Shown here piece after piece: positions 1 through 11,017 of a stretch of 64,000 nucleotides of DNA (position 1 is its first letter; every line of letters starts with the position of its first letter). The translations under genes and the position numbers were made by a program. The notes under the pieces were generated by a model. That model was not told the origin of the DNA and did not search any database. It was given only the letters and a program-made list of their open reading frames with translations. The stretch lies in the NCBI GenBank assembly GCA_004802725.1, contig SGPM01000047.1, forward strand, positions 1 through 64,000, in the 5' to 3' direction. The stretch is from Antrodiella citrinella. Taxonomy: Eukaryota > Basidiomycota > Agaricomycetes > Polyporales > Steccherinaceae.

Positions 1-334
1 GAAAAGCGCGTTTAAAAGCAACCAATATCTTGTAGTAAAAATGTAGTACTTTCCGGCACTAGAAATATACATATTTTTACAATCGGAAATACATATATTT
101 TTATCTCCATGAAAGTGAGAACTTTTCGACTCCCGGAAAGTTGAAAAAACACAAGCAAAAACACGCCCGATCCTCATGTTTTGCTGTGTTTTTCAACTTT
201 CCGGAGGTGAAAAGTTCTCACTTTCTGGAGATAAAAATATATGTATTTCCGATTGTAAAAATATGTATATTTCTAGTGCCGGAAAGTACTACATTTTTAC
301 TACAAGATATCGGTTGCTTTTTAACGCGCTTTTC
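1..334. repeat. Long imperfect inverted repeat (foldback/MITE-like hairpin)
   Basis: Bases 1 to about 165 are almost the exact reverse complement of about 177 to 334, leaving a loop of only some ten bases. Differences are single mismatches and one-base indels. Both arms carry 'ctttccgg' blocks and AT-rich stretches. No transposase is present. The window starts at the first base of the left arm, so the outer border and any target-site duplication on that side cannot be seen. It could be a foldback MITE or a locus giving hairpin RNA. Confidence 0.9.
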
Positions 335-439
335 AGCGCCGGAAATATTGCTTCACTGGTAGTGATTCGGGCCGGGCTGTCGAGGGCGTGAACGCCGGCG
401 TTCAAGTTGCTGCGACTGTACCCGAGTATTTCGCTCACT

Positions 440-1159
440 TAGAACTTGAACATATATACAGCATACAAGACTCATCGAACCGACAATTATCGTCCGAACG
501 AACAGAGATGGCGAGGACGTGGCTGGCGAGGATGATCGGGCGGAAACAAACTCGATTTGGAGATGTAAGCTGGTCCAGACATGCTGGCCAGCGTGGTGCT
601 CGGGATGTACTCCATGACGAGGGCAACAGGCTCAATTGAGAGTTGACTCGACGTGTAAGTAACGTGTTCGTAAGTGAGGAGTTGTGGGATGACAGAGCCT
701 TGAAACGACGATACGCTTGATACTCTAAGTCAAAGCATGACGGAAAAACCATTCCTCCCACAACGCAGCCCTCTTCGCGCGACCATCTCTGTCGCTCTTC
801 TTTGATATCATCGAAATAAGTGTTGGTGAGGATAGCTCGAGAGCGTGCAGCAGCTTGTTCCGCAGCGAAAGTTCACGGCCGAGTGTCGATACATACTATC
901 CTATGATCTCTCGTCCAGGTAACGAGGGTCATATATCCTTGAGGACGACAAGGTCTCCGCGAGGTTGAGACTCCGCGAGCAAAACAACGCTCTTAGTAAA
1001 CGGTAGGAAAGACCTGACGACAACAAAGCTTAAGGTGGCGTAACTTGAACGATCATCGGAAGTCCGCAAAGAGACAGCTTGGCCTTTGCTGAACGTGGCG
1101 GCACCATCTAAGTCAGGGACATATTGAAAACCCATTGTGGGAAGCCTAATTGCGCGCAC
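440..1159 (-). pseudogene. Decayed kinase-like domain, downstream copy
   Basis: Read on the minus strand, three frames must be stitched together. The order is an N-lobe-like segment with 'GDLVVLKD', then 'YDPRYLDER' followed by a stop, then 'AEQAAARSRAI' and 'WEEWFFRHAL', then in another frame 'LEYQAYRRF', and finally 'LVMEYIPSTTLA', which looks like the hinge of a protein-kinase or aminoglycoside-phosphotransferase fold. The catalytic loop was not found. Stops and frame changes make it non-functional. Its layout matches the copy just upstream, so the two look like a tandem duplication. The family assignment is inference from these motifs. Confidence 0.5.
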
Positions 1160-1724
1160 AACCGGAAAAATGTGCCCATGGGTGATGAGGCGTGGAACTT
1201 CGGGACCTCGAGAAGGCTGGCGCGCCCGTAACTTTGAGGAAGACTCTTTTCGAAGATCTTCAGTGTATACCGATACCAGTATTCTTCCACTGCGATAGCC
1301 CGCGTACGTGGGTCAGAGCTGCTCATCTGCTGCCAGAGGTCGGCAAATGGTATAGGGGCGAGGTTTGCGTGAGAGGAAGCAGCATCCTGTTCGGCAGTCC
1401 GACTCAACTCTTTGATCAAAGTAGCGAGGGTCGTATATCCGGAGAATGACGGGGTCGAGGCTTGACAAGGAACGCGACGTGTGTGGTGATGGGTGGGATC
1501 AACTTGACAATAGTATATGCAGCGATGTTGCCATCATGGGTTCGGAGGACAACATCACCACTGGTAAATACGATGGTCTCCTCGCTTTCGTAGTTGACAC
1601 GTAGAAGGGTCTCCGTCGGCGTTAGAAATTGATGGTGAATCGAATGCAGGCAGAAGAGGCGAGCGAAGTCAAACTGCCACCGGTAGAATTTCAGGAGGTC
1701 AGTGTCCCTGATCAGGCGGGACAA
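1160..1724 (-). pseudogene. Decayed kinase-like domain, upstream copy
   Basis: This is a second version of the module at 440-1159. It begins with 'MSRLIRDTD', then 'FTSGDVVLRTHDG' and a beta-rich stretch parallel to 'FSKGQAVSLRTSDD' of the other copy. 'IYDPRYFDQR' follows in a different frame, then 'TAEQDAASSHAN' and 'VEEYWYRYTLKIFE' in a third. The frame changes sit at the same junction (IYDPRY) as the stop in the other copy. No hinge or catalytic loop is seen. It lies directly downstream of the DSS1 gene on the same strand, and a link to that gene is unlikely. Confidence 0.5.
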
Positions 1725-1797
1725 GCAGGGTTATACGGTATTATATACGACAAGTGAGTGGTGGCGGATGTGTATACGTCAAGCTAATCGCAGGTAT

Positions 1798-4692
1798 CTA
1801 CTTCGGTGTCACAAGTAATCGTGGTACAGCTCCGAACCTCAAGCTAAGTATCTTGACCGGCACTGGTACACCGAGATGGACTGTATGACGAGGGAATTGG
1901 AGCGTGGCTCTGAGGCCTAACAGAGGGACTGAGCATAGGGACGATGAACTACCATCAAGCTGAAGACGAGCCGGAGAATTCGGAATGGCCACCAAGTTTT
2001 GCAGTGGATCCTCCATATCTGCGTGAGTCTCGGGATGGTCGATCCATCGCTCTATGACCTTCAGTGCCCAGAATACCCGACTCAGACCATGCATCCTTTT
2101 TGACACCTGGAATTTGTTCGTCATCTCCGTCGCGCACGCCTTCATCCATTCTTCACCGAACAAAGGCTGAGAGGTCGGGGAGATGAGGTGATGCTTGAGC
2201 TGCCAGTGCGCGACCAGGTCGAGAAATCGTCGGAGTGGAGAGGTGCTTTGGATGTAGCCCTCGTCATCTGGGATACCGAGCTGCCCGTGCCCGGCGATCG
2301 CAGTGGTGAACGAAGCCGGGGCAAACTGAATGCCTTTGCGAATGAACATGGCTATATCGTCAATAGTGCCGTACTCGTTTCGCATGGCCATGACATCCGC
2401 AAGAGCCTCTTCGGATGGAAAGAGGAGAGGAGGCATTGCCCGTCTGATGGCGGGTATACCATTATCTCGCATGTACAGAGACATGACGCGAGAGGCTGTC
2501 TTCATGCACTCGGCCACAACCTGCCTTGTGCCATATTCGAAATTGGCCACCCCGTATGTGATTTGGGGGAAGCCGATGGATGTATGTGGTCGAATACCGA
2601 GAGGATGTGCAGGGAGGGGTTGAGGGACGACACTGATTTCTGTCGCTCTAAATGATGGCCCCAGAGCACCCGTTCTGAGTCTCCCTGCAGTCAACCGTTT
2701 AACGATGGGCTGAATGTCTTTCATGTCTTGTATCTGTTCCTGCGTAAGTGGACTGCGAGGATGCGGAGGTGGAGCGTGCCCAAATGGATAGGTGGGCTCC
2801 ATCTTTGGAATGCCGAGGGCAGCGTCGACATCGTCGTATCGCAGAAGCTGGACATTCCTGACAAGACCAGCTCTGATCTTGTATTTCGCGATGCCCCCCT
2901 GCTCGTCCACGAGGTAACTGAAGGTCATGACGCGCTCCGGAAGGCCTAAGCGAGTATGGGAACCGAGACTGAAGTCTTGGAGTCCGGATCCTTGGGGTAG
3001 CATAGGGTAGGTCACATAGGGCAGGTAGTGGGTCTGACCTAGACGATGCGCTGACTTTGAGACGTCGTGTGTAGGAGGCAGCATGGAGGTGGGGTCCGCA
3101 ACGTGCACATGCACCCAAATAGACTCTGGGTTCAGCGGGTCACGTTCAATAGAGATACCGTCGTCCAGTTCTTGTGCCCCGGCATCATCAATGACATAGA
3201 CAGGGAGGTGACCAAAATCGTGGCGAACAGAGGCTGCAATGTCGTCAGGATAGAAATCTTGAGGTCCTAAATCTCTCAGACGAGAGGAAGAGGACTGAGC
3301 GGTAGGCCCCATAGAGTTTCCCGTGCCCCCGGAATCTGGTTCTAAGGCGTTATCCATGCCCGACGTCGTCGCATCATCCCAAGACGCCATAAGCCCAAGA
3401 CGAGTAAGGAACTCCGCAACCTCGGCCTCATGAATATCCGCTTGATAGTCTCGCACCTTCCGCAAAATCATGCATGACAAAATTATATACGGATTGCGTT
3501 GGGTGAAACGGCGTGCCAGGGCGCCAGCTCTGAGAAACCGGATGATAGGGAGATCGTCAGGCGTGAACGAGACATCTGGGTACGGTAGAAGAGATGGTGG
3601 TTGGTCCCAAGAAGAAGCGATGTCCTTTGGTATGACAGAGAGAAGCTGTTTGGCTTTTCGGACAAATGATGCTAGACGTGCATCGTCTGTGGTAACCATC
3701 CTTTGCATGTCCTGAATGTCCGCTACATCCTGTTTCGGGCGAATGCGAAAGCGTTGCGTTGCGAGAAAGTCTGTAGCATCGGCAACAAACTCCTCGTGCC
3801 GTTCCATGAGATGTTGGTGGACAGCGAAAAGGGTAGTGCGAGGGATATGTTGCGACCGGTCTTGAACGAGGAGTCGGGCTACATCCGTTGTAGTTGTCTT
3901 TGACCATTCATCGGCAGCTTTCGACCGAAGGGTTTCATATGCCATAGTAATTCTACTCGAGATGCGGACATATTCTGCTTCTGTCTCGACGAGCAGAGGC
4001 CGGATGGCCTGCAGAACCTGTATGCGGGCTTTTACTTGTGCTTCTGTGCTAGTGAACCTGTCCACGAAGTTGCATTGGGAAGCTAATCGAGGGTCGACGA
4101 TGTTCGGTATGACAAAATGGATGTCCGAAGGCTTGAATGTCCACAGCTCGCCAAGCATACTCAGAATATTGTATCCTTGCGTCTCCTCCGTTTTTCCAAG
4201 GTATATACCAGATATAGGTATTGGTGATCTTAGAGCGTGGGGTTAAATAACTACGTAGTGGCAACAGGTACGATGTACACACCTTCGGATTTCCAAGAAT
4301 GAGCCCAGAGGTATATCGACGTATGACCGTGTATCCACGTCGTCAAGTTCCAGTGAGGCTTCAAATAGTTCCTTCTCCATAGACTGAGGATTGGACCTCA
4401 ACGTGATGGTATTCTCTTTGAATGACCCAAGCTCAAAGGACGATCCTGAAGCAGCCTGCGGTGACACCTTCTTTCGACCGGCACGAGAAGTTCCCTTGTT
4501 ATGAGAGGCGTTTCCCTGCATCTCTCCGGGTGTGTGTCGCCCCAGTTGTTGATGAGGCCTATTCTTCTTTGAGCGAAAGGGAGCCTTGTTCTCGGGATTC
4601 GCAACGGTCGAGTGGGAGGACGTGTAGAGTACAGACGGGACCAGATGATGAGAAGAGGTGCGAGCAATACGCGTAAGAGTGTGTCGATGCAT
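1798..4692 (-). CDS. DSS1: Mitochondrial RNase II-type 3'-5' exoribonuclease (Dss1/Msu1/Cyt-4 family)
   Basis: Exons 4692-4283 and 4228-1798 join across a 54-nt intron to give 946 residues, close to the usual length of the family. The RNB domain is clear in the middle: 'HDFGHLPVYVIDDAGAQ' leads into 'ELDDGISIE', the metal-binding acidic cluster. In this cluster the first Asp of the bacterial 'DIDD' is Glu, as I recall from Dss1-type enzymes. A conserved 'STSPLRRF' lies near the C-terminus. The first 45 residues are rich in Arg, Ser, Thr and His and lack acids, fitting a mitochondrial presequence. In yeast Dss1 pairs with the Suv3 helicase in the mitochondrial degradosome. An upstream in-frame ATG at 4803 exists. 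I chose 4692 because it starts the presequence. Confidence 0.9.
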
Positions 4693-4903
4693 GACAAGAG
4701 TCCTGGCGAAACGAAAGCACCCAGCAATAACTCTCGAGTCTGAGCATGCAGTGGTTTGGAGGCTGTAGCGCCGTAACGTTGGCGTTGAATGGCAGACGCC
4801 CAATATTTTTGGCCCGATCCCATCTCTGGATAGCGCATTTCATTGAAATGTGGAACTCGGTTCGTTCCCACCTCTCCATCCTATCCCATCCCGTCTTCAA
4901 AAT
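4693..4903. promoter_or_regulatory. Short divergent promoter between DSS1 and the nucleolar-type gene
   Basis: Only 211 bp separate the two start codons, which point away from each other, so both promoters must lie here. A pyrimidine-rich stretch at about 4866-4895 precedes the plus-strand gene. No TATA box is obvious. Confidence 0.5.
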
Positions 4904-6095
4904 ATGTTCAAACGTGCAGAAAAACGTCGCAGGAAGCTGGAGGAGGAAGAAGCTCTGGGGCTGACAGAAGAGATGAAGGAGGTCATGGGGATGCACGACA
5001 CGGACTCTGACGAAAGTGCCTCGGATTCGGACGAGGGATCACTGGGAGAGGGCAGCAGTGACGAGGAAGGAGAGGCTGGGAGCTCAGATACAGAGAATGA
5101 GGAGCCCATCGGTGACGCGGAAGAAGAGGAGGAAGATGATGAAGATGAAGGGAATATGGGTTCGGACGAGGGTGAGCAGGAGGAAGAGGAGGAAGCCGAC
5201 CGACCACCATTGTCTGTGACGGAGGCCATGGCAGATCCCATTTACGAGGTTTCATCAAAGGGTGATCTCATTGTCAAGGCATGCGCTGTGTGCCCAGCGA
5301 AGAGACTCAGGGATGACAGACTGGTGGCTGAGCACCGGAACTCAAAGGTGAGTATCACAACGCGTACATCATCCTTTACGTTGTTCTCAAGTATGCATCT
5401 TAGGCACATTATCGACGTTTCGCGCGGTTCGTAGAGTTCGCTGGTACGGCGGACCCAGAGACCGATATGAACGATTTCTGGCGTGCTTTGGATGAGGAGA
5501 ACAAGAAGAAGGCACCGAAACCGAAGACGGACGGACCTTTGTCAAAACGCGCAGAAAAACGGGTGAGCAGTAACGATTGTTCCCTCAACAGTATTGTGAT
5601 TTATCTGAATCTTAGAAAATGAAACAAGACGCTATCAAGGAGAAGCGGAAGAAGAACAAGGAGATGAAGGCGAAAGGTGTGGCACGGAAGGCTGCTCTCA
5701 AGGCGCAGAAGATAACGGAAGCCGAGGCTGCTGCTGCGAATGGCGATGCCAAACCAACAGATGCACCGCCGACTGCCGCCAAGCAAGTAGAACTTTCACG
5801 GTCTGAGAAGGAAACGGAGAAGCCGCGGCCCAAGAAAAGGAGGAAGGTAGCAGCCGATGACGCTGAGGCGGCTGAAACAATGACCCCACCAAAACGCAGG
5901 CCAAAGAAAGCTAAGGCAGAAGTCGCATCTAAAGGCAAGGTGACGACAAGGCCAGTGAAAGACCAACCTCTGTCGCCTAAATCTCCTCAGCCTCAATCGA
6001 AGAAGTCGCAGTCCCGACCGGACGTATCGAAGTCATCTGTCGCGTCAGAAGCCTTGACAGACCGAAAACGGCGCAAGTCGAAGCCCACATCGTAG
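4904..6095 (+). CDS. Acidic/basic nucleolar-type protein with Cys-x2-Cys...His element
   Basis: Exons 4904-5347, 5404-5562 and 5616-6095 give 360 residues. Residues about 30-110 are almost entirely Asp, Glu and Ser. Then comes a short ordered part, 'ACAVCPAKRLRDDRLVAEH' followed by 'NSKAHYRRFARF', which resembles a single zinc-finger-like element. A segment 'DFWRALDEENKKK' and a long Lys/Arg/Ala-rich tail follow. This acidic-then-basic layout is common in nucleolar ribosome-biogenesis factors, and I infer a nucleolar role. I do not recognise a named family. The start is the first ATG compatible with the long open frame. Confidence 0.75.
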
Positions 6096-6254
6096 TAGCA
6101 CCATGTGTTATGTATCTCACAGCAGCTGTGTCACACAGGAATATATCAGCTGAGGATGGTATAAAATAGCGTCCGTCGGTACCGAAGAACATAGAAGGTA
6201 CATACGAAGAGATATAGATAGGGAAGGGCGAAACAAGACAAGAACGAACGCAAA

Positions 6255-8095
6255 CTAACTGAGTCTACTCAGAGCACTCTCCGTCATCTCCAATACCTGC
6301 AAACCGCATAAGTTTTCGGTCACTTCATATCTACAGTGAGCATACCTGATGGATATCTGGGCGTTGTTGAGGTTCCGCTTTCAGCATACTGTCGATGAGG
6401 TCTTTCAATCCTTGCGAATACGCAGAGTTCGGATGCTTGTATTGGGCGTTCATGACCGCCATTGCTATTGAGCCACCCTGTTCAGTTGTCTGGGTGTTCT
6501 CGAACGGCGAGTGTGAATAGGCAAGTGCGAAGAGCGTGCATCCCAGAGACTACAGCAAGCTTAGTAAATAATTTATCTGTCAAAACGTTACGGAGACGTA
6601 CCCAAATATCAACTTTCTCGTCTATGGTGACGCCGGTCTTCACGTCGAACAATTCAGGTGCACGATACGCCATGGTGCTTTGCTCAGCAGCAATATCCTG
6701 TGTCAATGGTCAATAGGTCTGAACGTTTGCGAACAGCAACGGGACTAACCTGCTGCAGCAATGCCTGAGAACGGTTCTCGATTTTGACTCTCGCCTTCAC
6801 ACAACTTCCAAAGTCCATCAGGATGGCCGAGCCGTCATCTGCAATCATGACATTCCTGTAAACAAGCACTGCGATGAACAGGGGAGTCGAAAACGGTAGC
6901 GTGGTAATAGCACTCACCCCGGCTTCATGTCCCGATGAGCATACGGCACTACTTCAATTTCGCCAGCATGTCCACCATTCGGCCCATCTTTCGGTATCCT
7001 CGATAGCTCTTCGTCTCCATCATAGATAGTCTCCCCCTCTTCCTCCGGTCTCAACTTTGTGATCAACGGCACCGCCGACCGACCTGCAGTAGACCCATGG
7101 TATGAGTACCCACCCTCCGCATCACCCTCTGGTTGAGGGAACAACTCGTCATGCTCGTCGTCGTCGTCGTCGTCGTCGTCACCATGCGTCACAGGCCGGC
7201 CACCGATCTCGCCGGAGAGACGACGGTGGTTCGTCGATGCAGTAGCATGTTGAGGTTGATTCTGGCGTGAGGCGAAGGGGTCGGACGAGGTTCCTATCGG
7301 AGCGCGATAATCGTGCATGGCGCGGATAGCTTCACAAGTGCCTTTGAACAGGTGCAGCATCTCCTTCTCAGCGAATTGGGAGTGGTTAATTACGTTGGCG
7401 TTGATAGCATCTTGTAGGTTCCCTCGCTAGAATGGTTGCGTCGTGAGATCTGGTACGGACCGACTCGTTGTATGCTTGAACACACCTTGTACAGTGGCAG
7501 GAATAGGTAGACAATTTGACCGTCTCCTGATGGGTCTTGTACAACAGCAGAGTCCTACTGAGTCTCAGCCAAGGCTTCACAAATTGCGGAACAAGAAAAC
7601 GTACCAAAATCCGGATAATGTTTGGGTGTCTGGAGACCAGTTGAATGACGAAAGCAGGTATTTACATGATAGCACTCACTTGAATCGTCTATATGCCTCG
7701 ACTTCTCGCATCGCCTGTCTCACATCCTCATTCCCGCCAGGACACCGAATCTTCTTGAGCGCAAATTGTCTCTATGAACACAAGCAACCATTCAGCTTGG
7801 CCGGCAGGAGATAGAGCTACACGTCACTTACCCCGCTGTGTTCATCCTGCACAAGGTACACGAAGGAGAACCCGCCCTCACCAAGTACTTTCACCACCTT
7901 AACTGTAACCAAGCCATCCCTTGGTTAGTAAACACCACTCATACGCTCAGAAAGAGATAATAACTTACATGTCCGGCCGTTGATTTTGACCTTGGCTGAT
8001 TCCTGGCAAACGCAGGACGACAGCGCCCAGAACGCGTCTTTCACTTGAAACTTGAGGCTATCCAGAGCATGTAGAAGTTGTGGTGGCAAGGCCAT
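6255..8095 (-). CDS. ENV7: Env7/STK16 (NAK family) serine/threonine kinase
   Basis: Ten exons (8095-7969, 7902-7832, 7771-7680, 7629-7605, 7554-7486, 7426-6918, 6855-6750, 6697-6602, 6549-6346, 6296-6255) keep frame and give 446 residues. The kinase motifs are in order: glycine loop 'LGEGGFSFVYLV', 'ALKKI', catalytic loop 'HRDMKPGNVM', 'LMDFGS' and 'YRAPELFD'. The N-terminal 'SSCVCQ' may be palmitoylated, as reported for the yeast vacuolar-membrane kinase Env7. An acidic, Ser-rich insert of about 120 residues, with a run of eight Asp, sits between helix E and the HRD loop. The C-terminus ends soon after the kinase fold. Assignment to STK16/Env7 rests on the 'ALKKIRCPGG' and 'DFGS' signatures. 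Confidence 0.9.
7156..7182. repeat. GTC/GAC triplet microsatellite inside ENV7
   Basis: Eight consecutive GTC-type triplets on the plus strand encode the poly-Asp run in the kinase insert. Such tracts often vary in length between strains. Confidence 0.8.
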
Positions 8096-8408
8096 TATAC
8101 GTTCACGGAAAGAAAGAGGATAAAGAGAGTCTGAGAAAGTTCAGGATTGCTGCGGGACGAAATGTAAGTATACAGAGACAGGTACTGCCATGGGCGTCAT
8201 TTCAATTTGAGGGCCTTCCTTCGTCCGGCTTTCCGGAAGCTGTTGTCACGACTCAAAGTCACTGCATTGCGCGGTCGCACCAGATATCGACAAGAGATGT
8301 GCACCCATTGCATAAATGTGAGTGTAAGATTAGTTCTACGTAGAGATGGTTATCTTAAAGGTCGAGTCTAGGGGTATAACAATATGTAAAGTCCCAACAA
8401 GATCTCAT
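8096..8408. other. Intergenic space between ENV7 start and ERG11 stop
   Basis: About 310 bp hold the ENV7 promoter and the ERG11 3' region, both on the minus strand. I see no coding potential and no clear TATA box. Confidence 0.5.
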
Positions 8409-10592
8409 TTAATTGAAGGCCCTCCTTCTGTACATGATGGAACGGGGCTTCTTGGGTAGCGTGATCAAAGTCTGAGGCAACGATGTTAAATTATGGTCAA
8501 GGGTAGCAGGTGCAAACCACGTACCTGATAGTTGGGAGCAGGGAAAGGAGCAGTCAGCTTCAACTCGACTAGACGAATCATGGTCGTGATGACGGTGGAC
8601 AATTGCAAGTACGCAAACTGCAAGTCAAGTCAGCCAATCATATGGCGGACAGATTCTGCATTCCAGACTCACCTGTTCACCGATGCACCTATGCCGGCCA
8701 GCACCGAACGGCTGGTATGGAGACTCAGTACCCTTGCTGACCAGACCGAAACCGAAGTCGATCTTAGGGCCTTCCGAATCCTCATACGCTCTGCCAGCAG
8801 CTGCAGCCGCGCCCTCGGGGTCACTCCAACGTGTAGGATCCCACTCTCCAGCGTTCTTCCATACACGGGGGTCCAGTTGACTGACAGCAGGGCTCGACCA
8901 AACGAAATCACCAACGGGTACAACGTAAATACCGTCTTCAGAAGGAGCGCCGAGGGTACGAGGGACAGGGATGTCGGTGCGGACCTTACGCATGATGCTG
9001 TGGATAGGAGGGTGCATGCGAAGAGTCTCGCGAATGACGGAGTCGAGGATAGGCAGGTCCTTGATCTCTTCAAACTCCATAGTGCGCCAGGTACCGTTGG
9101 GGAGACGGAAATGCTTGACCTGCTCCTCGTAGAGCGCCTCACTGTAATTGCTTGGTCAATCGAAAGCCTTACCAAAAAGGACAAATCTACGAACCCAATG
9201 TCAGGTCTGTCCGCGATGTGAAGCATGAGCCAAGAACCGGTAGCAGAGCTAGTATGTTGTCCAGCCATGAGCAATGCGATCATGATGTGAGCGATCTCGT
9301 GATCCTTCAGAGCGCGACCACTGCGGTACTTGCAGTCCATGAGCGACGATATCATATCTGGTTCCTCAAGCTGAAGAGGTCGCACATGATTAGTTCAATT
9401 ACAGCACGTACATTTATAACAAAAAAACACTCACGCCTGCACCAGCTGCTCTGCGCTTCTGGATGATGTCGATATAGAAGTCACTGATCTTTTTGTGAGC
9501 AACATCACGTTTGCGGTAGCTGGGCAGAGGAAGGGAAGGGAAGAGCCAGTGCATGGGGGTGAAGCCACCGTCAAGGTCAGCGAAGACATTGGCGTAGTCG
9601 GCCGTGATATGTTCCCTGACTTCCTTGCCTTGAAGGGTCCTCGAGGCTGTGAGAATGGTGATCTCTGACATAACGTCCAGGACGTCAAAAGTGCCCCATT
9701 CGTTAATGTCGTTCATCTGGAAGATCTTGAAATGGTCTTGTTTGGCCATAAATTGTGACACTTCCTCTTCGACCATAGGAACGTATGCGCGGAAGTTCTC
9801 AGTACGGAGACCGAACTTGACAAACTTCTTTTGCTCCATCAGAAGCTCGTTAGGGCAATCGTATACGACGTCCTTTCCGAAAACGGGAGTGGTCAGAGGC
9901 TGTAACATCAATGATTAGCACGAGTATGTAGTAAGAGCAAATTGAAGACGCACAGTATAAGCATCCTCAGCACAGAGATCTGTATGTTTTCCGCCCAATA
10001 CAAAGTTGTTGCCTTCCGCACCGAGAGTGACAGTTACACGACGACCGAGCAAGATGAACGTGAAGATGTTTCCGTACTACAAGGCAATGGGTCAGCAGGC
10101 GTTCGAATAAGGTCTTTCGCACGGAAGCCCAGACCGCAGCAACTCGGATTATACACGACAGCATGTGAGTCTCAGACACGTAGTCGTTTCCACTACATGC
10201 CCAGGCAGAAGATAGGGAGCGACGAGACTATAATTTTTCTGCGCATATATTCAAGTAAAGTGAGCTTACCTTCTCTGCAGTCTCCTGGTAGAACTTGATT
10301 GGGTCCTGTCCATATGAAGCAGCCGAACCGAAAATTGGGATCCAGTGCCAGACCATAGGTGGTCGCGAAGGGTCTTTTGGCAGCTAATAACACAATATAT
10401 CAAAAGACAGAACGAGAGAAATTGTTAGATACTACTCACCAGCTGGTTCACAATGTTCAAAGCAATAGCGATAAGAGGCAGATTGACCAGCACAAGTAAC
10501 GCCAGCCGTGTGGACGAGACGGAAGCCAGCTGTTCTTGCATTTGGTCGATGTACCCGGACCAGGGTTCGCTGAAAGTCATGTTGAGCGACAT
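8409..10592 (-). CDS. ERG11: Lanosterol 14-alpha-demethylase (CYP51)
   Basis: Eight exons (10592-10440, 10383-10270, 10076-9954, 9899-9435, 9370-9195, 9141-8673, 8617-8525, 8471-8409) total 1,656 nt, 551 residues. A membrane anchor lies at about residues 28-48. CYP51 signatures are intact: '[15 protein letters not shown]' (B-C region with the conserved Tyr), I-helix '[13 protein letters not shown]', K-helix 'ETLRMHPP', and heme loop '[12 protein letters not shown]' with the thiolate Cys. The enzyme removes the 14-alpha methyl group of lanosterol or eburicol in the endoplasmic reticulum for ergosterol synthesis and is the target of azoles. The second intron is 193 nt against about 53 nt for the others. 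An upstream in-frame GTG at 10625 is ignored; the first ATG is 10592. Confidence 0.97.
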
Positions 10593-11017
10593 CTGAGCAG
10601 CACCGACGCCCTCGAGCGTGTTCACAAGGAAGGAGGGAATGAAGGGCGGTGAGAATGAGAGAGCCTGTCGCGTGAAAGGGATTTTATCGCGCCAAAAGTT
10701 AAAACATCGAACGACACAAATGGGCGTCTACACTTATGGCACCATTCTCGTCGTTACCGTCAGTACTATTACTGTACATCCACTACGTATTCTACGCTGA
10801 ATCAGAGGGGCCCTCGCTGGGCTCTCTCGACGACGACGCGAGTCGTGTCTTTGCACAAATTTATTTCGCAAGATCACTGCAGAGCTCGAGAAGTAGCGTT
10901 CAAGGTCGCAAGTGGTTCAATTATTCCATGATTATTGCGATGATAATCTCGTAACGTCGAATGAGGACATGATAGTCATCATACTCTGAAAGTCCATACT
11001 TAGTCCATCGTGCAGGA
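10593..11017. other. ERG11 upstream region
   Basis: 425 bp between ERG11 and the stop of the next minus-strand gene. It holds the ERG11 promoter. I see no clear sterol-response or TATA element and no convincing gene. A short plus-strand frame at 10736 looks random. Confidence 0.5.
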
